Shown here in pieces: positions 25,484-34,293 of a stretch of 64,000 nt of DNA. Location: contig JADCAS010000005.1 of assembly GCA_020401865.1 (NCBI GenBank), positions 62,001 through 126,000 on the forward strand, given 5' to 3'. Below the pieces are notes generated by a model. That model made no database searches. It saw only the letters and a program-made list of their open reading frames with translations, and was not told the DNA's origin. The stretch's first letter is position 1, and every line of letters begins with the position of its first letter. The DNA is from Phenylobacterium sp. GTDB taxonomy: Bacteria > Pseudomonadota > Alphaproteobacteria > Caulobacterales > Caulobacteraceae. Made by a program: the position numbers and the translations under genes.

Positions 25484-28087
25484 CTACGATTTGAGAGGAT
25501 AGTCTTGGCCGAGGTCCTTGTACGCCCTCTCTGCGCTCTCGAATTGGAGGACTGCTGTTCGGACGTCCGGATCCTGCAGATCTATGAAGCGATACGCACC
25601 GTCCAGTAAGGCCACAGCCTCGATCCGGCCAAAGTGGGCGCCATGGGACATGGCATAGCTCGCGAGCCCACGGAGCTTTGGCATGGAGTCAGCCAAATGG
25701 TGCCCGTGTGGATCAACGATGTCGGCGATGATGACGCCCTCCGCCTCCTGTCGGAAAAAGATAAAGTCGGGGCGCACGATCCTCACCTCCCCAGCCTCTT
25801 CGTAGACGATTCCAAGCGAGTCCTGGCTGGCGCGCGGCGGGTTGCGATACCAGGCGACGCAGTGTGCCTTGGCAAGCTCCGTCTCCAACACCGCTCTCTC
25901 CCAGCTTGCGTCGAAGGCGATGGGAAACGTCCCATCGGTATCGCAGAGCAGATGCTTCGGATATCGGGAAAGTTGTTGTTCCTTTCCGTTGAAATCCCGC
26001 GACATCGTTGGCTGGAGAGATGACTGAGGACGGGCGACGTCGACGTCCAGCGGATCTTTGCTCATCTCACGAATTACACGGTAGACATCTTGACGTTCGT
26101 CCCGCAAGGCTCGGATCGCGTCCCGGAATTCAGCCAGCCATTGCCTTGCCAAGGCTTCCGCTTCGGTATCCAGATCGTCCCGAATGCTGCTAACGAGGCC
26201 CAGGGCGGCGATCGTCGTATGGGCGTCGATTAGGGCTTCATCCTCATCGCCTGCTTCCTCGTCTCTGCCGGCAAGGTACTCAGCATAGGTCCGGGCAAGA
26301 TCGGGACTTATGGTCCGGGCCGCCCGCTTGTAGGCGTCCTCGATCACCGCATAATCTGCGGCCAGCACGAAATCGTTGAACGTCTTGGCCTGCGTCTGGG
26401 TGTTGGCCGTCAAGGTCGTCCCTGCAACCGTCAGGACCGCTTCGCGGGCTTCCTTGATCGGTCCTGCGTATTTGGTCTGCGCTGAATCCAGCACATTGTG
26501 CATGGCAGCGTGCGCCTTCTTGCCAGCACCGGGCAACAGGCCATCGACGGCCAATTCATGGGCAAGCGCCGTTAGCCGCTTCACCGGGCGCGTCTGAATC
26601 TTCGGCAGGCCTTGGGACGGCAGGGAAACCAGCTTCTCCCATACGGCTTCGGGGATCGCGGGATTAGGCAGAATTTCAATCGGATTGATCAGCACTCGAC
26701 GCAGCGGCAGATCGTCGCCGGCCTCGCCGCCATTCATCAGCGCGTTGACAACCGCCTCTACGGCTTCCTTGTCGAAGTGCGGCAACAGGCAGTCCACCGC
26801 ATTCAAGCGGTCATTTCCGGGTATGCGCCGGGCCAGCGGGGTCCGCACCATGCGCCCCAGCAACTGTGTGATATGTGTCCGGTCAGAGGCCGATCGGAAC
26901 GAAACCATCACCTCTGCGCGGGGGCAGTCCCAGCCGGTGCTGATTGCGTCCTTGGCTAGGAGGATTCGTACGTGGTCGGATTCTTGCACCCGCTCGGGTG
27001 AAATGTACGGCGCCTCGTACTTGCCGAACTTCTCCAGCTTGTGCTCGCCGAAGACGTTGGCGACGCTGCCTTGCGGCAGCTCGGGCCAGGCGTCAAAAAC
27101 CACATCCAGCCAAGTCGCAATTTCGTTTGCGTTCGGATTGTTGGGCACTTGCAGCACCATCAGTGGCTGAACCGCCTGCGGCGACTGTTGCTGTTCCGCA
27201 TAGGTAGCCCACGCCTTGGTTATGTCGCGCAGCTTCTGAGCGCCAAGGCGGAGCAGGGGGGTGGCGAAGTCGCCGGCTTCCGTCGGGATGGCAAGGTCGA
27301 TGGTGTCCTTGATAAGCCCGGAATCCTGAACCTTCTGCGTGTCAACCTGGACGGGCGGCAAGGTGCTGTGGCTTTGCATTCCCTCAACGGCTTGGTTGAA
27401 CCGCTGGACGGTCGCCGAAATGCCCCAGACAATCGGGATGCCGGGAACCGAGCCACTCCCGTTGATCAGGTTCCGCACGATGGTCGGACGGCCATTTGCA
27501 GTATCCAATCCGCCATCGCGCATCCCCCGGTGGGCTTCGTCCAGCACAAGATACAGCGTCAGGTCCGCGTCTTCGATGGTGTTGCGGATCGTGTCATAGA
27601 TCGTGTGCGCCCGAAGGTCCGGCATGATGGGAATCTGCCGATCATCCTTCTCGATTGCCGTGTCGTCAGGATCGTGGCCCCGCACCAGCAGGCTTTTGCG
27701 CGACAGTTTTTGCGTGTTGAGGAAATAGACCTTACCGGGCTCGAAGCGCTCCCGCCCAAACGTGTTTTCCACCGTCACCAGATCGGAAACGGTCAGCTTG
27801 TCGGACGCTTGCTGCAAACGCCACTTGGACTGTTCGTTGAGTGAAGGATCATCGCTGAACCAGATGACCACGGCGCCGGGATCAGGCTCGAAGTCGTATT
27901 CGTCATTGCCGAAGAACAGCGCCTCAATCGCGGCGGCGGCCATGACGGTTTTGCCTGACCCGGTTGTCGCCGAAAGCGAAAAGGCGTGCTTGTCCTTGTC
28001 TTCACGCCACCGCTTGCGCGCCTTGCGGAGGCGGTCCAGCACCTCCTTGACCGCTTCTTCCTGATAATCCTTCAGCGTGAATTTCAT
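25484..28087 (-). CDS. res: Type III restriction enzyme Res subunit (SF2 helicase-nuclease)
   Basis: ATP-dependent restriction subunit that works with Mod, 867 residues. The N-terminal SF2 helicase core has motif I TTGSGKT (41-47), motif II VLDEAHRGM (DEAH at 183-186), motif III-like WGISATVQRFN, and C-terminal helicase motifs VRILLAKDAISTGWDCPRAE and THITQLLGRMVRTPLARR. At the C-terminus PDFIFF (773-778) is followed by IIADIVDPHGHHLAD. This occupies the place of the PD-(D/E)xK nuclease site, but with D-x-V rather than E-x-K, which is noted as a finding. It lies 5 bp after mod on the same strand. Base composition is visibly less GC-rich than the flanks. Confidence 0.88.
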   Translation of the reverse strand: MKFTLKDYQEEAVKEVLDRLRKARKRWREDKDKHAFSLSATTGSGKTVMAAAAIEALFFGNDEYDFEPDPGAVVIWFSDDPSLNEQSKWRLQQASDKLTVSDLVTVENTFGRERFEPGKVYFLNTQKLSRKSLLVRGHDPDDTAIEKDDRQIPIMPDLRAHTIYDTIRNTIEDADLTLYLVLDEAHRGMRDGGLDTANGRPTIVRNLINGSGSVPGIPIVWGISATVQRFNQAVEGMQSHSTLPPVQVDTQKVQDSGLIKDTIDLAIPTEAGDFATPLLRLGAQKLRDITKAWATYAEQQQSPQAVQPLMVLQVPNNPNANEIATWLDVVFDAWPELPQGSVANVFGEHKLEKFGKYEAPYISPERVQESDHVRILLAKDAISTGWDCPRAEVMVSFRSASDRTHITQLLGRMVRTPLARRIPGNDRLNAVDCLLPHFDKEAVEAVVNALMNGGEAGDDLPLRRVLINPIEILPNPAIPEAVWEKLVSLPSQGLPKIQTRPVKRLTALAHELAVDGLLPGAGKKAHAAMHNVLDSAQTKYAGPIKEAREAVLTVAGTTLTANTQTQAKTFNDFVLAADYAVIEDAYKRAARTISPDLARTYAEYLAGRDEEAGDEDEALIDAHTTIAALGLVSSIRDDLDTEAEALARQWLAEFRDAIRALRDERQDVYRVIREMSKDPLDVDVARPQSSLQPTMSRDFNGKEQQLSRYPKHLLCDTDGTFPIAFDASWERAVLETELAKAHCVAWYRNPPRASQDSLGIVYEEAGEVRIVRPDFIFFRQEAEGVIIADIVDPHGHHLADSMPKLRGLASYAMSHGAHFGRIEAVALLDGAYRFIDLQDPDVRTAVLQFESAERAYKDLGQDYPLKS

Positions 28088-28092
28088 GGAGA

Positions 28093-30225
28093 TCAGCGCC
28101 CCATCGCAAAGCGGAAATTGGTGAGGTAGGATTCGTACAGCCGCACCGGCTCCACCGTCTCGGGGAGTTGGCGTACGATGGCCTGAAAGCGACGTTCGTC
28201 GTCGGTGACGATGTAGGCGATCCGGATACCGTGCGCCTTCGAGATTGTCTCCGCGAACGGCGCAGCGGCGTCCAGTTCGGTCAGCAGTCCGTAGGTATCG
28301 GCGACCTCCCAGCCCGCATCAGGCAGGGCATCTATTCGCCTCCCTTCGCTGCCTGCACGCATCCACAACAGCGGTGCGATCCGCGCGAACGCGCGGTTAT
28401 GGCTGACCGCAACGGGTGTCTCATAGGTCAGGGTAAAGAACTCGGCATTCTCCAGAAACCCGTCGGCCATCGAGGATTCGTCCGTGAATTTGTACTCGCC
28501 CTTGATCGACTGTCCTTCCGGTGTGGTCCCAGAGATAGCTGCATTGATCCGAGGCTTGGTGATGTGGTCACAAATCCCCCAGCACTCCCATTCTGGATCG
28601 CCGGGGCGCAGACCTTCTTTCCGCAGCTTGAAATGCTCATCGGGCCCGACCTCGTTGTTGGTAATGGAGATGCACTGCCTCCTGCCTCCGTCTTGCCTAT
28701 TCAAGCGCATGACGGCGTGCGCGGTGGTGCCGGACCCTGCAAAGAAATCTAGAATGATCGCGCTCGGCTTGTCAGACACGAAAAATCGTAGCGCGTCCTC
28801 GACTGCGTACAGCGACTTCGGAAATGGAAACTGCCGACCCGGCAGCAGGTTGGACAGTAGACGCGACCCATACTGCGTTGCGTCGTGCGCCGCGACCTTC
28901 CATTGAGTGCCAGGCACCGCAAGGTTCACAATCTCCTCAGAAGAACCGAGGTTCAATGACCCATCTGGATTCCGACCTAGAACAGGGTAATCACCTCGAA
29001 GAACTTTCTGATATTCACCGCCTTTGATATAGTAGACGACTAACCCCTTCTCCAATGATCCACCTAGGCGAACCCTTCCCTCTGCGACGTGTTTCATCAG
29101 GGCAGTCGGCCCCAACTGCCAATTCCCGTCCGATCCATCTTTCCGGATTGGCCAGACTGTGACGAGTCCTTCAGGCGGCGAAAAGCTCGATCTGTCGTCA
29201 TTAAGTTCGGGAGGCGCACCGGTTCCGACGACGGCCCGAGTTTCCGGATTTACTAGTAGCGGATAGAAGAGCTTGGGCCGGTCAGCACGTCGTGCGTTAG
29301 TCCCGGATCGCCGAAGCAAATCCCACCGGACGGCTCCCGTGAAGGTGCGCCCCTTCGTCGAAACCCAATCTGCTCCAAGGACAACTCGCTGAGGCCCCGC
29401 TAGTCCGAACATGACGAAGAACGCATATTCGTCATTCCTGCCGAATCCGCCTCGGCGAGCAACGTTGGCAGGGTTGATCTGTATGCTGACCATCTGAATG
29501 GTCGCCTCTTGGAAAATCTGCTCAAGAAGCAAGCCCAGTCTAAGGTATTCCTTCTCATCGATGGTGACGATCAGGACGGAGTTGAGCGGGTTTAGAAGCT
29601 GCCGCGCAACCAAAAGCCGCCGCTCAATCATCGCCAACCACTTTGAGTGACGGTAAAGGTCGTCGCCCTCCACGTAATCGTTGTTGTATTTCCAATCGCG
29701 CGCGCCAGTGTTGTAGGGCGGGTCGATGTAGATGGCGTCGATCTTACCACGATGGGTGAAGGTCAGCGCCTCCAGCACGTGAAAATTTTCACCGTTGATG
29801 ACGGTGTGGAACGGCTTGTCGGCGCCGCGCTCAATCCTTCCCGTATTGACGAGGCCGGGATAGATGTAGTCGTTGAATTCAGCCACCACGATGAGATCGG
29901 TAACGCTGGCGCTTTGCTGCTCAGGCTCGTCACAGCCTGTCAATTCCAGCCGCGCTTGTCGGGCTTCGCCTTGCCCTTCTAGGCCGAGGACCTTCCACAG
30001 CCGCTGGTCGCCCTTCGCGGTTGAACCGCGTGGCGGCAAAATCCGCACCTTGTCGCCCTTGCGGATCGGACGTCCGGGAAGTTCGACAGATTCAGGCTTG
30101 TGCCGCTCGAAATTCAACCCGAACGAACGGCGGGCAGACAGCACCTTGAATTCGCGCTCTAGTTCATGGCCGAGCGCGGGGTCTTTGGCCTTAGCCTGTG
30201 AGATCAATTCGGTAAGGCGCGACAA
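28093..30225 (-). CDS. mod: Type III DNA adenine methyltransferase (Mod subunit)
   Basis: N6-adenine methyltransferase giving sequence specificity to the type III system. It has 710 residues from TTG at 30225, supported by AGGAG seven bases upstream. Beta-class motif order: IYIDPPYNTGARDWKYNNDY (DPPY at 168-171) precedes LDFFAGSGTTAHAVMRLN (about 490). The region between, roughly 230-470, would hold the target-recognition domain. ITNNEVGPDEHFKLRKEGL resembles other type III Mods. No repeat tract that could cause phase variation is seen. Composition is lower in GC than the core genes, consistent with transfer. Confidence 0.92.
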   Translation of the reverse strand: MSRLTELISQAKAKDPALGHELEREFKVLSARRSFGLNFERHKPESVELPGRPIRKGDKVRILPPRGSTAKGDQRLWKVLGLEGQGEARQARLELTGCDEPEQQSASVTDLIVVAEFNDYIYPGLVNTGRIERGADKPFHTVINGENFHVLEALTFTHRGKIDAIYIDPPYNTGARDWKYNNDYVEGDDLYRHSKWLAMIERRLLVARQLLNPLNSVLIVTIDEKEYLRLGLLLEQIFQEATIQMVSIQINPANVARRGGFGRNDEYAFFVMFGLAGPQRVVLGADWVSTKGRTFTGAVRWDLLRRSGTNARRADRPKLFYPLLVNPETRAVVGTGAPPELNDDRSSFSPPEGLVTVWPIRKDGSDGNWQLGPTALMKHVAEGRVRLGGSLEKGLVVYYIKGGEYQKVLRGDYPVLGRNPDGSLNLGSSEEIVNLAVPGTQWKVAAHDATQYGSRLLSNLLPGRQFPFPKSLYAVEDALRFFVSDKPSAIILDFFAGSGTTAHAVMRLNRQDGGRRQCISITNNEVGPDEHFKLRKEGLRPGDPEWECWGICDHITKPRINAAISGTTPEGQSIKGEYKFTDESSMADGFLENAEFFTLTYETPVAVSHNRAFARIAPLLWMRAGSEGRRIDALPDAGWEVADTYGLLTELDAAAPFAETISKAHGIRIAYIVTDDERRFQAIVRQLPETVEPVRLYESYLTNFRFAMGR

Positions 30226-30418
30226 GCTGTGCTCCTGGAACAGAAAGCGGTGTTGCGGGCTGGCTAAGAGACAAGGGTCTCTGCCCCGGCCGGGTCAAGT
30301 TAGCCAGAATCAGTGATCTGCGGACGCTTTATGGCAAGGTGGTCTGGGTCGGATAGCAGTGAAGACATGATGGGTGCCCATCACGACAATCCCGGTCGCC
30401 CGTTCTCGCGTCGCCCCT

Positions 30419-30534
30419 CTAGCGCCCAAAACATCTTCACCGTCCGAGGCTCAAAGAAAAACGTGATCACCCCGACGCGCAGGCGCGCTTGAAGGCCGAG
30501 AGGCCTTTCAGGATGGCGCGCAGTAGGCCTCCAC
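30419..30534 (-). pseudogene. Decayed remnant of the hemB 3' end (copy 1)
   Basis: A degraded copy of the last part of hemB. Recognisable blocks are CGTGATCACCCC, GGCGCGCTTGAAGG, TTTCAGGATGGCGCG and TAGGCCTCCACC, in the same order as in intact hemB. About 110 bp between GGATGGCGCG and TAGGCCTCCACC is deleted. The translation keeps traces of the HemB tail (VITFF for VITYF). About 35 bp beyond the stop position (around 30384-30402, CGACAATCCCGGTCGCCCG) also matches sequence beside copy 2. The rest of the gap 30226-30418 holds the probable mod promoter and nothing else recognised. Confidence 0.75.
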
Positions 30535-30540
30535 CTCACG

Positions 30541-31515
30541 TCAGCCGTTCCTAGTCCACGCGTCCGCCGCCCTGACGCCATCCCGAAGGGCTGCCTCGAT
30601 TGCCTCTGGTCTAGCTCGGAAGAACTCGCCCCCCAGGGATACGCCGGTCTGGCAGAGCGTCCGGATTATCGCCTGCTCGCCCGCTTTGGCCCGATCCGAA
30701 CAGTCAAAGGGCTCCCGGCCGATCTGAGATGTCGAGTGAAGCACCCGCCATTGCAAGGCGCATACCGGAAGCGTCCGGTTGTGATCGTCGCAGCGGGTTT
30801 GCGGGCTGCGGGAAAAGCCGACCTTGACCACGATATCGCCGTTCGCAGGGCCGCCCAGGATGTGATCTTCGTTACCCTCCAGCTGGAGAACGTAGAGGTG
30901 CTTGGGCCCTTCAGCCTCGCGGGATTGAAACGGCTGTTGCGAAACCGGGCCGGGTCGGCTGGGCGCAAGAACGGCTGAGGCGGGGCCTTCAATCACCCTG
31001 TTGATGGGTTCGCCGCCAAAAACGGGAACCTCGTAAAGCTCCAGCTCCAGAAGCTCTCGGGCTTCTGACGGCGCCAGCAGCATGCCCTGGGCGCCGATCA
31101 CCTGGCCCCGACCCGGTCTGTACGTCTCCGGCGCGAAATCTTCGACGCGGAGTCGACTCTCCTGGGTGAACCTCCAGGCCCGAATGGCGCGAACGCCGAA
31201 GTTCCATTTGTCCGCCCGCGCCGGATCCTTGGACTTCGCGTCCCACACTGCGGGATGGGTAAAGTCACGCGCATGTCCCGTCTCGTGGGACTGCTGCTGG
31301 ACGCCGAGTATGACACCGCGATCTTCAGGACGATCAGACCCACCTGTTCCGTAAATCACGACCAAGGCGCCTGGCGCGCTCCGTGACAGGAAGCTCTTCC
31401 GCATCCACTCCTGGGTGTATCCCAGAAAACCCCAGGTTTCCGGACTGAACCCATAGAAGCTGGTCAGCCAGACCTGCGGCGGGTCGCAATCAATCGCCTC
31501 AAGAGGATTCAGCAT
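30541..31515 (-). CDS. Putative PUA/EVE-like plus GIY-YIG-type (T5orf172/MUG113-like) nuclease protein
   Basis: It has 324 residues and no confident family name. The N-terminal half, about 10-165, has the beta-rich pattern of a PUA/EVE-like domain: an aromatic start (VWLTSFYGFSPETWGF), APGALVVIYGTGG followed by RGVILGVQQQS, then DKWNFGVRAIRAWRF. A Pro-rich linker lies at about 180-200. The C-terminal third begins KHLYVLQLEGNEDH and continues DIVVKVGFSRSPQTRCDDHN, matching the (L)Y-V-L ... K-V/I-G ... R core of T5orf172/MUG113 GIY-YIG-like domains. A conserved Glu follows in AGEQAIIRTL and GGEFFRARPEA. Such a fusion would suit a restriction enzyme for modified DNA. It lies between two hemB remnants, next to the type III system. 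Confidence 0.55.
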   Translation of the reverse strand: MLNPLEAIDCDPPQVWLTSFYGFSPETWGFLGYTQEWMRKSFLSRSAPGALVVIYGTGGSDRPEDRGVILGVQQQSHETGHARDFTHPAVWDAKSKDPARADKWNFGVRAIRAWRFTQESRLRVEDFAPETYRPGRGQVIGAQGMLLAPSEARELLELELYEVPVFGGEPINRVIEGPASAVLAPSRPGPVSQQPFQSREAEGPKHLYVLQLEGNEDHILGGPANGDIVVKVGFSRSPQTRCDDHNRTLPVCALQWRVLHSTSQIGREPFDCSDRAKAGEQAIIRTLCQTGVSLGGEFFRARPEAIEAALRDGVRAADAWTRNG

Positions 31516-31673
31516 CCCGCTCCATCCTGGTTTGGAGCGTCTCCAAGTGTGACGCTCAAAGACCTGTTCCAGTCCGGGTTATGGCTCCGAAGGCCTCAGA
31601 CCACCAAGGGTCCTGTTCCCCGGCTTGACGGATAGAACGACAATTCCGGTCGCCCGTCCGGCCTCCGACCCCC

Positions 31674-31949
<276 letters not shown>

Positions 31950-31954
31950 TTAAT

Positions 31955-31981
31955 GTTATTCTGAAGTGCCTTAGAAATAAC
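31955..31981 (+). promoter_or_regulatory. 27-bp palindromic operator before the XRE gene
   Basis: Interrupted palindrome of the form GTTATT-N3-AAG-N3-CTT-N3-AATAAC. All 18 arm bases are symmetrical. It ends two bases before the ATG at 31984 and lies in a short AT-rich stretch between the hemB fragment and the gene. The position and symmetry fit an autoregulatory site for the XRE-family protein encoded next. A TATACA about 30 bp upstream may be part of the promoter. Confidence 0.7.
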
Positions 31982-31983
31982 AC

Positions 31984-32454
31984 ATGAGCTATCCCTCTGA
32001 TCCCCGCGCCCTCGCGCGAAAGCACCTCGAACGCCGCCTGGCGCCGCTTCGCGCCGCCGATCTGTCCCGTCCGCCCCGGGGCTGGATCCGGGCCCTGCGC
32101 GACTCCCTTGGCATGACCGCCGCCCAGCTCGCGGCGCGCATTGGCGTGTCGCAGCCGCGCATCACGGTGCTGGAGAAGGCCGAGGCCAGCGGGAACGTCA
32201 CCCTGGCCAGCCTGCGCGAGGCGGCCGAGGGCCTGGGCTGCACCTTTGTCTACGCCCTCGTCCCGAACGCGCCTCTCGACGATATGCTGCGCGCGCGCGC
32301 AGGCGCGGCGGCTGACCTGCAGCTGGCGCGGACGCATCAGACCATGATGCTGGAGAACCAGGCTCTGGAGCCCGCCGAACTTCGGGCGGAGCGGGAGCGG
32401 CTGGTCGAGGAGATGCTGCGCGGCGACCTTCGCCGCCTGTGGGACACGCCGTGA
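31984..32454 (+). CDS. XRE-family DNA-binding protein, mobile mystery protein A type
   Basis: It has 156 residues. A helix-turn-helix of the Cro/C1 type spans about 33-95: GWIRALRDSLGMTAAQLAAR, IGVSQPRITVLEKAEA and TLASLREAAEGLGCTFVYAL. The pairing with a downstream Fic protein, the N-terminal LARKHLERRLAPLR region and the helical C-terminus (ERERLVEEMLRGDLRRLW) fit the family named mobile mystery protein A. It is probably the antitoxin/repressor of the pair, acting on the palindrome just upstream. Its stop overlaps the Fic gene start (GTGA). Confidence 0.82.
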   Translation: MSYPSDPRALARKHLERRLAPLRAADLSRPPRGWIRALRDSLGMTAAQLAARIGVSQPRITVLEKAEASGNVTLASLREAAEGLGCTFVYALVPNAPLDDMLRARAGAAADLQLARTHQTMMLENQALEPAELRAERERLVEEMLRGDLRRLWDTP

Positions 32455-33041
32455 GCGATCCGCTGTTCGACGCGGCGGACGATGCGGCCACCCCGCTCAC
32501 GCCTGAGGAGCGCGACGCCCTGATTCCCACCTACATCACCCTTCGGCGGGAGCTGAACGAGGCGGAGCAGATCGGCATCGCAGACGCCGATCGCTGGGCG
32601 TTCTCGCGACAGCGCGATGTGCTGGACGAGGATTTCCTGCGGGCGCTTCACAGGCGAATGTTCCGGTCGGTGTGGAAATGGGCGGGCGCCTTCCGGACCA
32701 CGCCGCGCAACATCGGCGTGGAGGCCTGGCGGATCGCGCCGGACCTGCGCCAGCTGCTGGGCGATGCGCGCTACTGGGTCGATCACCAGACCTATCCGCC
32801 GGATGAGATCGCGGTGCGGTTTCACCATCGGCTGGTCTGGATCCACCCGTTTCCCAATGGCAATGGGCGCTTCTCGCGGCTCGCGGCCGACCGGCTCGCC
32901 GTGCAGATGGGAGCGGAGCGATTCAGCTGGGGCGGCGGCAATCTCGTCGCGCCGGCCGAGTTGAGGCGCCGCTACATCGAGGCGCTCCGCGCCGCAGACG
33001 GCGAAGTGATCGCGCCGCTTGTCGCCTTCGCGCGGTCCTAG
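32451..33041 (+). CDS. Fic/DOC-family protein, mobile mystery protein B type
   Basis: It has 196 residues from GTG at 32451 (GTGA overlap with the XRE gene); an in-frame GTG also exists at 32439. The Fic motif HPFPNGNGRFSR is intact (His132), with FRTTPRNIGVEAWRIAP forming the flap upstream and RFHHRLVWI leading into the motif. Fic proteins transfer AMP or related groups to target hydroxyls; targets here are unknown. I see no perfect (S/T)xxxE(G/N) inhibitory motif in either protein; TLRRELN at about 30-36 is the nearest. Likely the toxin-like half of the module. Confidence 0.88.
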   Translation: MSDPLFDAADDAATPLTPEERDALIPTYITLRRELNEAEQIGIADADRWAFSRQRDVLDEDFLRALHRRMFRSVWKWAGAFRTTPRNIGVEAWRIAPDLRQLLGDARYWVDHQTYPPDEIAVRFHHRLVWIHPFPNGNGRFSRLAADRLAVQMGAERFSWGGGNLVAPAELRRRYIEALRAADGEVIAPLVAFARS

Positions 33042-33049
33042 GTCGGGCC

Positions 33050-33160
33050 GAAAACCCCCTCCGCCGCGCTTCGCGCGCCACCTCCCCCTGAAAGGTGGAG
33101 GAATGAGAATCCAATTGCTCCCCATCAGGGGGAGCTGTCAGCGAAGCTGACTGAGGGGGT
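33050..33160. repeat. REP-like inverted-repeat element
   Basis: The gap between the Fic gene and hemB holds nested short palindromes: CCACCT...AGGTGG (about 33079-33099), GCTCCCC-ATCA-GGGGGAGC (33117-33134, near perfect) and TCAGC-GAA-GCTGA (about 33138-33150). The mix of GGGGGAG and 'TCAGCGAAGCTGA' resembles dispersed intergenic repeats of Caulobacterales-type genomes. It might also serve as a bidirectional terminator for the Fic gene and hemB. Confidence 0.55.
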
Positions 33161-33172
33161 CACCGCCCCCCC

Positions 33173-34276
<1,104 letters not shown>

Positions 34277-34293
34277 TCAAACGGGGAGACCGG

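Noticed and set aside
30381..30581. Short minus-strand open frame beside mod
   Set aside because: Its residues match a decayed hemB tail (VITFF for VITYF), so it was recorded as a remnant, not a gene.
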